From assembly GCF_023716485.1 (NCBI RefSeq), contig NZ_CP092418.1, positions 1,905,001 through 1,969,000 of the forward strand: a DNA stretch of 64,000 bases, given 5' to 3'. The notes beneath the pieces were generated by a model. The model worked only from the letters and a program-made list of their open reading frames with translations, made no database searches and had not been told where the DNA came from. The DNA comes from Microbulbifer variabilis. Lineage in GTDB: Bacteria > Pseudomonadota > Gammaproteobacteria > Pseudomonadales > Cellvibrionaceae. A program made the translations under genes and the position numbers. This document shows positions 26,922 through 36,075 of this stretch, piece after piece (within the stretch, counting starts at the first letter, position 1; each line of letters opens with the position of its first letter).

Positions 26922-27665
26922 ATGAAAAGAAGCCGTTTTATTTTTTTTGTTGGGTTTTTATTCTCCCTAGTCGTGCCAGCAGTGGCTGAGGTAACGGCTG
27001 AATCCCTGGTGAATCGATTAGATGAAGTTAGGGGGTATAAGGATCAAGGATTTGTTTTTAATATTACTAATATCAGCTATAAGAAAGATAAAGAACCTCG
27101 AACTAATACGCTCAGTGTTAAAGTGTTTAACGATAAGTCTTTGATTCACTTTGAATCTCCCGCTCGTGAAAAGGGGAGGGCCATGTTAAAGGAAGGTAAC
27201 AATATGTGGCTCTATATTCCCGGAACTCGCCGAGTTATTCGTATTGCACCGTCTCAGCGGCTGATCGGGGAAACCAGTAATGGAGATGTTGTTGGGACTA
27301 ATTTCTCCAGAGACTATCGTGCAGAAATTATTGGAGAAGAAACCCTCGAAGGGCAGGATTACTGGTTGTTGGAGTTAACTTCAACGGCTTCTGGTGTGGC
27401 TTATGCAAAAGTGAAAGTGTGGATGGAAAAGACAGAAGGAAACCCACCCTTTAAGAGTGAATTCTATTCCCGGTCAGATCGCCTACTGAAAACAGCTTTT
27501 TACAAAGAATATAAAACCTTTGGCGATGAATTGAAATTACATAAGCTCCTTCTCGTGGATGCCTTGTTGCAGGAAAACTACACCTGGATGAAATTCGATG
27601 ATTACCATCTCAAGGAATTGGATCAGGCTATTTTCCAGAAGGCTTCATTGGGTAAGCTGAATTAA
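26922..27665 (+). CDS. LolA-like periplasmic carrier (outer-membrane lipoprotein-sorting family)
   Basis: A 247-residue protein with a signal peptide (FFVGFLFSLVVPAVAE) and the LolA/LolB-like half-barrel pattern of the group annotated as outer-membrane lipoprotein-sorting protein: KVFNDKSLIHFESPAREKGR, NNMWLYIPGTRRVIRIAPSQ and a C-terminal region near LDQAIFQKASLGKLN. Such proteins carry lipids or lipoproteins through the periplasm and often neighbour FtsX-type or RND exporters. Follows the permease by 37 bases with TAGGG as ribosome site. Here it likely takes the product of the locus towards the outer membrane. Confidence 0.82.
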   Translation: MKRSRFIFFVGFLFSLVVPAVAEVTAESLVNRLDEVRGYKDQGFVFNITNISYKKDKEPRTNTLSVKVFNDKSLIHFESPAREKGRAMLKEGNNMWLYIPGTRRVIRIAPSQRLIGETSNGDVVGTNFSRDYRAEIIGEETLEGQDYWLLELTSTASGVAYAKVKVWMEKTEGNPPFKSEFYSRSDRLLKTAFYKEYKTFGDELKLHKLLLVDALLQENYTWMKFDDYHLKELDQAIFQKASLGKLN

Positions 27666-27677
27666 TATAGAAAGACC

Positions 27678-29033
27678 ATGGCGATGCCAAATTTAACCCT
27701 GCATAAACTGGCCATAATCTTAAGTGTCTCTGCCTCAGCTGCTTTAGCTAGTGCACAAGAGTATAAAGACCCTTTCTCTAATGAGCTCTCAGAAAGTTCT
27801 AAATCACAAGATCTTTCATCCAGTAATGGGGGAAGTGGTTATTATTGGAATTATGATATTTCCGCTATTGCCTATCAGCAGCAGAATAGCGTGCGGGAAG
27901 ACCAGTATTTTAACCCTGGAAATCTACAATTTGGTGAAAGAGAATCTTTGCTAGCACTGGATTTCAGTAGTCAGTTTTTATCGGGGCCACACTTTTCTAC
28001 TTTTACTCGCCTAGCCTTTATTCAAGACTATAAGGTGGATGACGGTGGCGCCTCTTCAGAAGAGTTCAATGCCTACTTATTGGAGGGCTACTTATCTTCG
28101 TACACATCTAACCGGAGACTGGGAATTAATATTGGCAGGATCAAACCTCAGTGGAGTAATGGTTACAATTGGTCCCCTGCCAACTTACTCAAGCCTGTCT
28201 ATGACCGACCAAATCTGGATACAGATGATCTGACTCAACAACAGGGTTGGGATATGGCGCATCTGGATCTTCGCTACGGTGACTGGAACGCGGGTATCTA
28301 CATTGCTGAAGTGGAAGATAATCTGGATCGGAAACTGGATCATCCGTTTGCTGACCACGAGTATCAATATGCATTGGTTCTGAATAGGGAGGGAGATCTG
28401 GATACCAGGTTGGTAGTACACCAGTTGGACGGTGGAGAACTGAATGCGGCCCTGGGTTTGAGTGCATTGGCACGTGATAATATTACTCTACGATTTGAGG
28501 GGGCCTGGGAACAGCAGCGCGAGCTGCCAGTGGTTAGTGATATCTCCTATGGAGGTCTACAGGAACACGGTTACCTAAAAGCAGTGCTAGGTGCTCAGAT
28601 GAGCCTTAAAGGCGGCTGGGATATTACGGCAGAATATCTATACAACGAACATGGGTATGAGTCAGAAGAGTGGGACCAGGTTATCGAACAAGTGGATCTT
28701 GCCAAGCAAGGTTTACTGTCTGTTCAGGCGCCAGCTGCCTTTAATTTCCTGATTGATAGCTATGAGCTGTTATCGGTGGGGCAGTTGCGCCGGGAGTATT
28801 TGTTTTTTATGTGGGGTAACACCCGGATTGAACGCAAGTTTCAGTATCGTCAGAGTATTCAATATAACCTTGATGATCAGAGCCAGTATCATAACGTGGA
28901 ATTAATCCAAAATTGGACAGAGCATTTCAGCACTCGACTTCAGGCCCAAGTGTTTAGTGGCTGTGAGAGTTGTGAGTTTGGTCTAATTCCGAATGAGCAC
29001 TTGCTCCGCTTAAGTTTCTATTACGATTTTTAG
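27678..29033 (+). CDS. Outer-membrane beta-barrel protein (DUF1302-like), last gene of the locus
   Basis: A 451-residue protein with a signal peptide (MAMPNLTLHKLAIILSVSAS, cleavage near SAQEY), alternating amphipathic strands throughout, and a C-terminal outer-membrane signature ending in Tyr-Tyr-Asp-Phe. The segment GRIKPQWSNGYNWSPANLLK resembles DUF1302-type outer-membrane proteins that accompany LolA-like and exporter genes. It carries four cysteines, including CESC near the C terminus. Probably the outer-membrane end of the export route. The next gene is convergent, so the transcript ends just beyond. Confidence 0.75.
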   Translation: MAMPNLTLHKLAIILSVSASAALASAQEYKDPFSNELSESSKSQDLSSSNGGSGYYWNYDISAIAYQQQNSVREDQYFNPGNLQFGERESLLALDFSSQFLSGPHFSTFTRLAFIQDYKVDDGGASSEEFNAYLLEGYLSSYTSNRRLGINIGRIKPQWSNGYNWSPANLLKPVYDRPNLDTDDLTQQQGWDMAHLDLRYGDWNAGIYIAEVEDNLDRKLDHPFADHEYQYALVLNREGDLDTRLVVHQLDGGELNAALGLSALARDNITLRFEGAWEQQRELPVVSDISYGGLQEHGYLKAVLGAQMSLKGGWDITAEYLYNEHGYESEEWDQVIEQVDLAKQGLLSVQAPAAFNFLIDSYELLSVGQLRREYLFFMWGNTRIERKFQYRQSIQYNLDDQSQYHNVELIQNWTEHFSTRLQAQVFSGCESCEFGLIPNEHLLRLSFYYDF

Positions 29034-29083
29034 TAATCTACTAATTGTTTATCTTCAACTAAAACAGTAAGAGGCTTTTGGGA

Positions 29084-31390
29084 CTACTGATTGCTTCCAG
29101 CAAGGAAGTTTTCATATTTTTTTGCCTTCTCCAGGTTGCCGGATTCTCGATTAATGGAGATTAAAGCCCGAAGGATATCTATTGAGGAAGGGAATTGCTC
29201 AACCCCCTTCTCAAGCGTTGCCAGGGCTTGTGTAGAGTCGCCAGCGGAGTGTAGTGCGATCGCATAGACATATATATAGCGGCTATCAGTTTGTGTAGAC
29301 TCAGCGGCCAGTTTGAGATAATCGATAGCCTCTGAGTAGCGTTTCTGTCGTATTAAAGATAGTCCTAAGGAGTGTTGTATTACTGCCTTCCTCTCGGCCT
29401 TATCCAGGGCATTTCGTAACACTTCTTCTGCACTTTTCTCTTTTCCCTTTATTCGATAAAGGTCTGCCAGATTGATGTATGCAGCTGTGTAATAGGGCGC
29501 TTTACTTATAGCTCGATGATAGAATACTTCTGCTTGCTGAGAGTTATCTCTCTGTTGATGTAGACCCGCCAAGTTGGATAAGGATTCTGGTCGATCACTG
29601 TTAAACAATTCTGAGGTTATATATTCCTGAAGTGCCAGAGAAAATTGCTGGCGAACCTGAGCAGGGTAATTTCCCAGGGGTAAGGTTGCTAGAGCATTGG
29701 CGGCCAAAGAGCGGGTGACGCGTTCTCGCTCGTAGAGTAGAGGTATTCCCAAGGCAGGTCGTAATTGCTCCGGTATTCTATCTAATGACTGTGCCAGTGC
29801 CAGACTGAGTAGTGGTTCATTGCTTTGTGCTATGGATTGCAATAATTGTACAGAATCGCGGCTGAGGTATTCCGCCAGAAAGGTTATAGCGGTTGCTCTA
29901 GCGATTGCTGGCTGTTCTCGGTCTAGGATCAATTTACTTAGTTTCTTCTCTGCATCCCATTCTCTTGTAAGGCCTGCGTGTAGAGCCTCGCCAAAGTGGT
30001 TTGTCTCTGCTGGGCCAAATCGCTTGCGCAGAACTTCAGCAGCCCACTGATTGCTTTGATTCTTATGGCAATTGATACAGGCATTTGGTGTTTTTAATTG
30101 ATCTGAAAGGTCTGGACGGGGGATGCGAAAACTGTGATCGCGGCGGCTATCTACCTGCATAAAGTTCTTTGCTGGCATATGACAATTGATACATCGCGAT
30201 CCGGGGCTGTTTATTGGGTGAAGATGATGATCGGTTTGAGCGAACTTCTCAGATAGATGGCACTGGGCACAAACCCCGTCGCCACTGCTACGTAACTGTA
30301 AACTATGGGGCTCATGACAATTGCTACAGGTGACGCCTGCGCTATACATTTTACTTTGTAAAAAAGAGCCATAGACATAGACTTCTTCGTTAATTTGACC
30401 ATCCGCATGATAGAGGGGTGGTTGTAGCAGGGCGAGGTTATAGTGATCCAAAAATTTACTCCCAGCAGTTGCGCCAGGTGAGAATGTCGCGCGCCTGGAA
30501 TGGCATTGTGCACAAGTTTGTATTTCTTTGGCGACCTTGGTTGATTTGCTTGAGGCTATGCCAGTTTCAAGGTTCATTTTCCACTGGTTTGTATTTATCC
30601 TCTGTAATTCATGAGTAAAGCCAAAATTTTGAAGGCTCTGTTGTTGATTCTGAGCCCATTCAAGATGCTTGGAGGCGGGCCCATGACAGGATTCACAAGC
30701 GATATTTATCTCAGACCAACTGGTTTGAAATGTATCGGTTTGAAGATCGTAATTTTTTTGTAGATTAGTAGAGTGGCAATCCGCACACATAAAGTTCCAG
30801 TTTTGATTAATCCCACTCCAGTGTAGGTAGTCTGTATGTTCGATCTTTTCATTCGGGTATAAATGGAACCAGCGTTGACCACCATCTACTGCTGGGCGGT
30901 TATCCCAAGCGATACTGAGCACCTGTAGCCTCCCGCCGGGAAATTGAATCAAGTATTGCTGGAGAGGAGTTACCCCAAAAGTGTATGAAATGGGGAATTT
31001 TTCTAGAATACCTTCAGTTCCTTCGGTCTCGATAAAAAAATTTCCTTTGCGCTTGTAAAAGGTTGTAGTTACTCCGCCGTGGTCAAAGGTGGTTCCATCG
31101 AAGTTGCCGAGGACAGTGTCTTCACTGGCTGGCATCATGGCTTGCGCGTGATGGGAGTCTTTCCAGGCAGTGCTTTCTTTTTGGTGGCAGTTTTGGCAGG
31201 ATGCTGAACCGGTATATGTTGCGTGCTCTTTCTCCGAATGATTTATCTGATGAGTAGTGGTTAAGATAGATTCGTTTTCATCAGTTTTACCCATTTCGGA
31301 TTTTTCATTGTTATGCCCGCCACATCCAGCTAGTGGTAATAGAGCGAGAACAATGAAAATTATGTAAATTTTTCCAGCTATATTTATCAT
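29084..31390 (-). CDS. Octaheme cytochrome c / TPR lipoprotein
   Basis: A 768-residue lipoprotein: signal sequence with lipobox LAGC (Cys23), eight CxxCH heme sites (CQNCH, CADCH, CESCH, CAQCH, CSNCH, CAQCH, CINCH, CINCH) in roughly residues 60-420, then a HEAT-like helical stretch and TPR repeats at the C terminus (AAYINLADLYRIKGKEKSAE, RYSEAIDYLKLA). Multiheme/TPR fusions like this occur in marine bacteria and probably pass electrons in the periplasm or at the outer membrane; substrate unknown. I took the ATG at 31390, which gives a standard lipoprotein signal, over a TTG at 31438. Convergent with the beta-barrel gene and divergent from the HAD gene. Confidence 0.85.
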   Translation of the reverse strand: MINIAGKIYIIFIVLALLPLAGCGGHNNEKSEMGKTDENESILTTTHQINHSEKEHATYTGSASCQNCHQKESTAWKDSHHAQAMMPASEDTVLGNFDGTTFDHGGVTTTFYKRKGNFFIETEGTEGILEKFPISYTFGVTPLQQYLIQFPGGRLQVLSIAWDNRPAVDGGQRWFHLYPNEKIEHTDYLHWSGINQNWNFMCADCHSTNLQKNYDLQTDTFQTSWSEINIACESCHGPASKHLEWAQNQQQSLQNFGFTHELQRINTNQWKMNLETGIASSKSTKVAKEIQTCAQCHSRRATFSPGATAGSKFLDHYNLALLQPPLYHADGQINEEVYVYGSFLQSKMYSAGVTCSNCHEPHSLQLRSSGDGVCAQCHLSEKFAQTDHHLHPINSPGSRCINCHMPAKNFMQVDSRRDHSFRIPRPDLSDQLKTPNACINCHKNQSNQWAAEVLRKRFGPAETNHFGEALHAGLTREWDAEKKLSKLILDREQPAIARATAITFLAEYLSRDSVQLLQSIAQSNEPLLSLALAQSLDRIPEQLRPALGIPLLYERERVTRSLAANALATLPLGNYPAQVRQQFSLALQEYITSELFNSDRPESLSNLAGLHQQRDNSQQAEVFYHRAISKAPYYTAAYINLADLYRIKGKEKSAEEVLRNALDKAERKAVIQHSLGLSLIRQKRYSEAIDYLKLAAESTQTDSRYIYVYAIALHSAGDSTQALATLEKGVEQFPSSIDILRALISINRESGNLEKAKKYENFLAGSNQ

Positions 31391-31501
31391 ATATTTAGTT
31401 TTATTGACTTTTCTGTTGGATTGATCTGGCTTTGACAAGCCAAGATTAGTTCATTGTGTGCCACTTCAAGCAATCCATGTTTACTTGAGTCTCTTAACCT
31501 A

Positions 31502-32551
31502 ATGGCTTTCTCTCAAAGAAAATTGACAGTTTTTTGCTTGCTGCTTCTGATAAATATTTTCTTTTCCAGCACGGGTGTGAGTGCAGATCTTCCATCATGG
31601 AATAATACGTCAACAAAATCTGCCATCGTAAGTTTTGTAAAGAAAGTGACGCAAGAAGGCAGTTCCGACTTTGTTCCTCCAGAGCTACGTATTGCTGTAT
31701 TCGATAACGATGGCACTTTGTGGGCGGAAAAGCCTGCTTACGTTCAGTTACTTTTTGCGATAGACGAGATTAAGCGATTGGCACCTGAGCACCCGAAGTG
31801 GCAGAAGGAGCAACCTTTTGCCTCCATTCTAAAAGAAGATTTTCATAGCTTATTGACCCTTGGCAAAGCGGATAGATTAAAAATAATCAGTACTACTCAA
31901 ACAGGTATGACAGATACGGAATTTAATAGGGTTGTAAATTCCTGGCTTACTGACGCCAAAAACCCCCTTACGGGAAAGCCTTATCGAAATATGGTTTATC
32001 AGCCGATGCATGAATTGCTGGAGTACTTGCGCGCAAATGGTTTTAAAACCTATATATCTTCAGGTGGTGGAGTTGATTTCATTAGGGCACTCTCAATGAG
32101 CTTCTACGGCATCCCGCCGGAACAGGTAATTGGTAGCCGTTTTAAATTACGGTATGAAGATGATGATGGTCATCCTCAAATCATTACAACGGATAAACTT
32201 GACTTCGTGAATGATGGTGTAGGCAAGGCTATTGGCATAAGTCAGGTTATTGGGCTCCGTCCAATTTTTGTTGCTGGAAATTCAGACGGTGATTTACAGA
32301 TGTTGGAGTGGTCTACTTCCGGTAAAGGGCCTCGTTTTGGCATGTTAATTCACCATACCGATAGTAAGAGGGAGTGGTCTTATGATAGTGGCTCTAAGGT
32401 AGGGCACCTGGATAAGGCTCTAAAAGCTGCCAAGCTCTATGGGTGGACGGTTGTAGATATGACAAAAGACTGGGCAGTGGTTTTTCCTCAGTCTAAAGTC
32501 ACCACACCTGAAAAGGAAATATCTGAAACACCGGTTGAAGATGGTGGTTAA
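31502..32551 (+). CDS. Secreted HAD-superfamily phosphatase
   Basis: A 349-residue protein with a signal peptide (LTVFCLLLLINIFFSSTGVS) and HAD motifs: nucleophile loop IAVFDNDGTLWAEKP (DxDGT), motif II Ser/Gly in KTYISSGGGVDF, and FVAGNSDGDLQML as the C-terminal acidic motif. It resembles the phosphoserine-phosphatase-like acid phosphatases found beside arylsulfatases. The arylsulfatase gene follows after 204 bases on the same strand. I took the ATG at 31502, which begins the signal peptide. Confidence 0.85.
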   Translation: MAFSQRKLTVFCLLLLINIFFSSTGVSADLPSWNNTSTKSAIVSFVKKVTQEGSSDFVPPELRIAVFDNDGTLWAEKPAYVQLLFAIDEIKRLAPEHPKWQKEQPFASILKEDFHSLLTLGKADRLKIISTTQTGMTDTEFNRVVNSWLTDAKNPLTGKPYRNMVYQPMHELLEYLRANGFKTYISSGGGVDFIRALSMSFYGIPPEQVIGSRFKLRYEDDDGHPQIITTDKLDFVNDGVGKAIGISQVIGLRPIFVAGNSDGDLQMLEWSTSGKGPRFGMLIHHTDSKREWSYDSGSKVGHLDKALKAAKLYGWTVVDMTKDWAVVFPQSKVTTPEKEISETPVEDGG

Positions 32552-32755
32552 CATCCATCTTTCATGCCCTTAAATTCATTGCCGCAAAAGCTTCTCTAAT
32601 GAACGCTTTAAACAAGTTTGTCTAATCTTGTTGTATTACCCTTCCTAAAAAGCGTGAATTTACATCTATTGGCACCAGTAATTTTTAAAAGGGTTTTGTT
32701 GTCAATAGAGGTTTGTTTGTCGCTATATGCACTCTCTATAGATGTTAAATGATTT

Positions 32756-34444
32756 ATGAGACCCAATATGTTTTCATCCACTCTGGTATTCCGTCGATTG
32801 TTCATGGGTGCAATTGTATTGTGTTTTTTGCAATGGCACGTTATTGCTCAGCCTCAGCCTCAGCCTCAGCCTCAGCCTCAGCCTCAGCCTCAGCCTCAGC
32901 CTCAGCCTCAGTTGGAGGGGCAGGGGCAAACTCAAGCCCCACCGGAGCTTCAAGCTCAGGACACCCCGCTTACAAAGCCCAATATCCTGGTAATTTGGGG
33001 GGATGATATCGGTATTTGGAATATCAGTTTTAATAGTCGAGGCATGATGGGTTATGCCACGCCCAACATTGATCGATTGGCTGTTGAGGGGCTGTCATTT
33101 ACCGATTACTACGGCCAGCAATCTTGTACGGCCGGAAGGGCCGCTTTCCTGGCAGGTAATGTGCCAGTGCGTACTGGAATGACCAAAGTAGGGCTCCCAG
33201 GAGCTAAGGAAGGCTGGCAAAAGAGTGATGCGACAATTGCCACGGTTATGAAAAGCCTCGGTTATGTTACTGGTCAGTTTGGTAAGAATCACCAGGGTGA
33301 CCGGAATGAACATCTGCCCACTAACCATGGGTTTGATGAGTTTTTCGGAAATCTCTACCATCTCAATGCTGAAGAAGAGCCAGAGAATCGCGATTACCCC
33401 AAAAATCCTGAATTCCGCAAAAAATTTGGCCCACGCGGAGTGATCAAGTCTTATGCGGGTGGTTCCATTGAGGATACAGGCCCGCTCACTAAAAAACGCA
33501 TGGAGACAATTGATGATGAAACTCTAGCTGCAGCTATTGACTTTATAGAGCGTGCTCATCAGGCCGGAAAGCCTTTCTTTGTCTGGTGGAATGCTACTCG
33601 GATGCATTTTCGTACTCATGTGCGAGAGGAGCATAAAAATCTGGCTGGACCGAACAGCAACGAGTATATGGATGGCATGGTAGAGCATGACATCCTGGTG
33701 GGAAAATTACTGAGTTTACTCGATCGTCTGAAAATTGCTGACAATACGATTGTATTTTATTCCACCGATAATGGACCACACTTCAATACCTGGCCTGACG
33801 CGGCCACAACTCCCTTTCGCAGTGAAAAGAACTCCAACTGGGAGGGGGCTTATCGGGTACCGGCTTTTGTTCGCTGGCCTGGAAAATTTCCAGCTGGCAC
33901 TACCCTAACAGGCATCGTTTCCCATGAAGACTGGCTGCCAACACTGGCTGCCGCCGGCGGAAACCCTAATATCAAAGAGCAACTAAAGCAGGGGGTAGAA
34001 TTGAACGGTCGCCGCTATCGCAACTATGTCGATGGTTATAACATGTTGGATTACTTTTCTGGTAAGGCCAAATTGTCACCACGAAAGGAATTTATATATG
34101 TTAATGATGATGGTCAAATAGTCGCTATGCGTTACGAGCCATGGAAAGCCATTTTCCTAGAGAATCGTGGTAAAGGTTTTGAAGTCTGGCGCGAACCTTT
34201 TACTGAACTGCGTATTCCCTTACTGTTTAATTTACGTCAGGATCCTTTCGAAAAAGCACAACATAGCTCCAATACCTATAATGATTGGTTTATTGATCGT
34301 GCATTTGTATTGGTTCCTATGCAGCAGCTCGCTGCCAAGTTCCTGAGCACCATGAAGGAATACCCCCCCAGTCAAGTTCCCGGCTCTTTCAATTTGGAAA
34401 AGGTACAAAAACAGCTAGAGGCTGGAGCTTCGGGTAGTAACTGA
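32756..34444 (+). CDS. Secreted arylsulfatase with Gln-Pro repeat linker
   Basis: A 562-residue sulfatase with a signal peptide (LFMGAIVLCFLQWHVIA), then ten Gln-Pro units and a Gln/Pro-rich linker to about residue 75, then the sulfatase domain. The formylglycine site is SCTAGRAAF with Cys124, a known CxAxR variant of the usual CxPxR motif; metal ligands fit NILVIWGDDIG, and YSTDNGPH and GKNHQG are also present. It hydrolyses sulfate esters after conversion of the Cys by a maturation enzyme not seen in the window. The repeat gives a flexible spacer in the mature periplasmic or surface protein. Forms a likely unit with the HAD phosphatase upstream. Confidence 0.9.
   Translation: MRPNMFSSTLVFRRLFMGAIVLCFLQWHVIAQPQPQPQPQPQPQPQPQPQPQLEGQGQTQAPPELQAQDTPLTKPNILVIWGDDIGIWNISFNSRGMMGYATPNIDRLAVEGLSFTDYYGQQSCTAGRAAFLAGNVPVRTGMTKVGLPGAKEGWQKSDATIATVMKSLGYVTGQFGKNHQGDRNEHLPTNHGFDEFFGNLYHLNAEEEPENRDYPKNPEFRKKFGPRGVIKSYAGGSIEDTGPLTKKRMETIDDETLAAAIDFIERAHQAGKPFFVWWNATRMHFRTHVREEHKNLAGPNSNEYMDGMVEHDILVGKLLSLLDRLKIADNTIVFYSTDNGPHFNTWPDAATTPFRSEKNSNWEGAYRVPAFVRWPGKFPAGTTLTGIVSHEDWLPTLAAAGGNPNIKEQLKQGVELNGRRYRNYVDGYNMLDYFSGKAKLSPRKEFIYVNDDGQIVAMRYEPWKAIFLENRGKGFEVWREPFTELRIPLLFNLRQDPFEKAQHSSNTYNDWFIDRAFVLVPMQQLAAKFLSTMKEYPPSQVPGSFNLEKVQKQLEAGASGSN
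32849..32911 (+). repeat. Hexanucleotide microsatellite, ten CAGCCT units
   Basis: Ten perfect copies of CAGCCT (32849-32908) plus CAG. The unit is six bases, so copy-number changes keep the reading frame and only alter the length of the Gln-Pro linker in the arylsulfatase. All three forward frames stay open across it, so overlapping reading frames here are artefacts. Confidence 0.97.
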
Positions 34445-34929
34445 ATTTTCATAGGGCGCTAAATTAGGTCACAGGGCATGAAAAGGTGATGAATTACTCT
34501 CTAAACAGAGAGGGAGGGTAGGAAGCTCAGGTCTATAGTAATCGCTTTAAGTCAAGTAAAGCACATAGGTGATTTTTCCTGGATGCACTTTGATGCGTAG
34601 CAATAAGCTGTTGTAATTAACAACGCTCTGGTTTGATACAAATTGTCATTCAGGTTTAGGGGTGTCAATTATAGTTGCTGTAGTTTTAAAGGTAACCTAA
34701 TGATTTTGCCCTTAATCTAAAACAAGGCGTTTCCCCAAAGTTTGAATAGTGTTCAATTCTTAAAGTTAAAAAGTTATTTTAAGTTATCTTTCCCCTTGTT
34801 TCGGTTCTATCGTACCTTATCTGCCTGATCAAAAGTTAAATTAGCTTACTTCCTTTATATGCCTGTATAGTGTCTCAGGCGCCTTATCGGCGTCTCTGTA
34901 TTTGAAATTTACAAATGGAATTTGGTGAT
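34445..34929 (+). other. AT-rich intergenic stretch
   Basis: About 480 bases between the arylsulfatase and the serine hydrolase. No gene or strong hairpin seen. Presumably holds the promoter of the serine hydrolase. Confidence 0.45.
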
Positions 34930-36075
34930 ATGTATAAATTTATAGTATTCATCGCTTCAGCGGCTCTTTGGTTGCCCTTACAATCAAAGGGCGCTGATAG
35001 TGCTCCACAACAAGCAAAACTTTTGTTTGAACAGGCCGTTTCCTCAGATACTGTTCCTGGTATTAGCGTGGCCGTTGGCGATACTAATGGCACTCAGTGG
35101 GCTAAAGGATTTGGGTATTCAGATCTTGAGTCTAAAGTTCCTATGACCAAAAAAACAAAACTCCGTATTGGAAGCGTTTCTAAGGTGATTACTGCGGCTG
35201 CTTTGATGCGTCTGGTAGAGCAGGGAGTTTTAAATTTGGATTCAGAGGTAAGACTTTTGGTGCCAGACTGGCCTGAAACCCACCCAGCGATAAGCTTGCG
35301 CCAGTTAACCAATCACACTTCTGGAATTCGTGACTACATTATTCCGCATGAGTTTCTCTCGAATGTGCAATACAACAACACTTTAGAAGCTTTGAATATT
35401 TTTAAAAATGACCCTTTGCTTTTTGTTCCCGGTTCGGATCAGAGTTATTCTACTTATAATTGGACTCTTCTGAGTGCGGCAATGGAGTCAGCAAAAGGGG
35501 AAACCTTTAAGGAGATAGTTAGTACTGAAGTTTTTGAACCTCTAGGATTGAAGAGAACTACCTTTGATGATGCGGCACCAATTATCCCAAGTAGACAGGG
35601 CGCTTATTCTTTTTTTACAGGTGTGCTTATAAATTCTCCAGAGGTGAATAGTAGCTATAAGTATGCTGGCGGTGGAATATTATCCACGCCAAAAGATGTG
35701 GTGAAATTTGCGCTTTCTCATCTGAAGCCTGGTTTTCTGCAGGAGGAATCCATTTCTGAGCTATTTACTAACTCTAAACTTTCAGATGGAACAGAAACCA
35801 ATATTGGTATTGGTTGGTTTCTTGGGGGGCAAGATTTCTTAGCTGGATATAATTCGGAAGAGTATGCGGATATAAGGCGTATTCTCGAAGTACACCCTAA
35901 TTTGCTATACCACACGGGGCTAAGTATAGGAAGTACAAGTGTGCTTATACTTTGTCCTGAACACCAGCGGGCAGTGACTGTTATAAAGAATGTGGACTTG
36001 GAATCCAGTGCGGATCTGGTTGCCCTTGCTCTAAAGACCCTAGATCTCTTTCATAGTAATGAGCAAGTAAAATAG
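34930..36075 (+). CDS. Secreted serine hydrolase, class C beta-lactamase family (LACTB-like)
   Basis: A 381-residue protein with a signal peptide (MYKFIVFIASAALWLPLQS). The active-site SxxK is SVSK in RIGSVSKVITAAALM. The second motif is YSTYNWTLL, with Tyr-Ser-Thr in place of Tyr-Ser-Asn, as in LACTB-type peptidases. The third motif is HTG in YHTGLSIGST. These proteins are mostly peptidases or esterases and not antibiotic-resistance enzymes. I chose the ATG at 34930, with GGTGAT before it, because it starts the signal peptide; an ATG at 34915 is in frame. Stands alone. Confidence 0.88.
   Translation: MYKFIVFIASAALWLPLQSKGADSAPQQAKLLFEQAVSSDTVPGISVAVGDTNGTQWAKGFGYSDLESKVPMTKKTKLRIGSVSKVITAAALMRLVEQGVLNLDSEVRLLVPDWPETHPAISLRQLTNHTSGIRDYIIPHEFLSNVQYNNTLEALNIFKNDPLLFVPGSDQSYSTYNWTLLSAAMESAKGETFKEIVSTEVFEPLGLKRTTFDDAAPIIPSRQGAYSFFTGVLINSPEVNSSYKYAGGGILSTPKDVVKFALSHLKPGFLQEESISELFTNSKLSDGTETNIGIGWFLGGQDFLAGYNSEEYADIRRILEVHPNLLYHTGLSIGSTSVLILCPEHQRAVTVIKNVDLESSADLVALALKTLDLFHSNEQVK

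Noticed and set aside
11154..29033. Reading the locus as a pyrrole (PltF/PltE/PltL/PltA) pathway
   Set aside because: The dehydrogenase is the long 600-residue type, unlike PltE, and the decarboxylase, ketosynthase-like and Lol-like genes are not part of that pathway.
32749..33006. Overlapping frames with Ser-Ala and Leu-Ser repeats over the CAGCCT tract
   Set aside because: They exist only because a six-base repeat is open in every frame; the Gln-Pro frame continues into a full sulfatase.
34930..36075. Antibiotic-resistance beta-lactamase
   Set aside because: The second motif is Tyr-Ser-Thr and the sequence is closer to LACTB-type serine hydrolases; nothing points to resistance.
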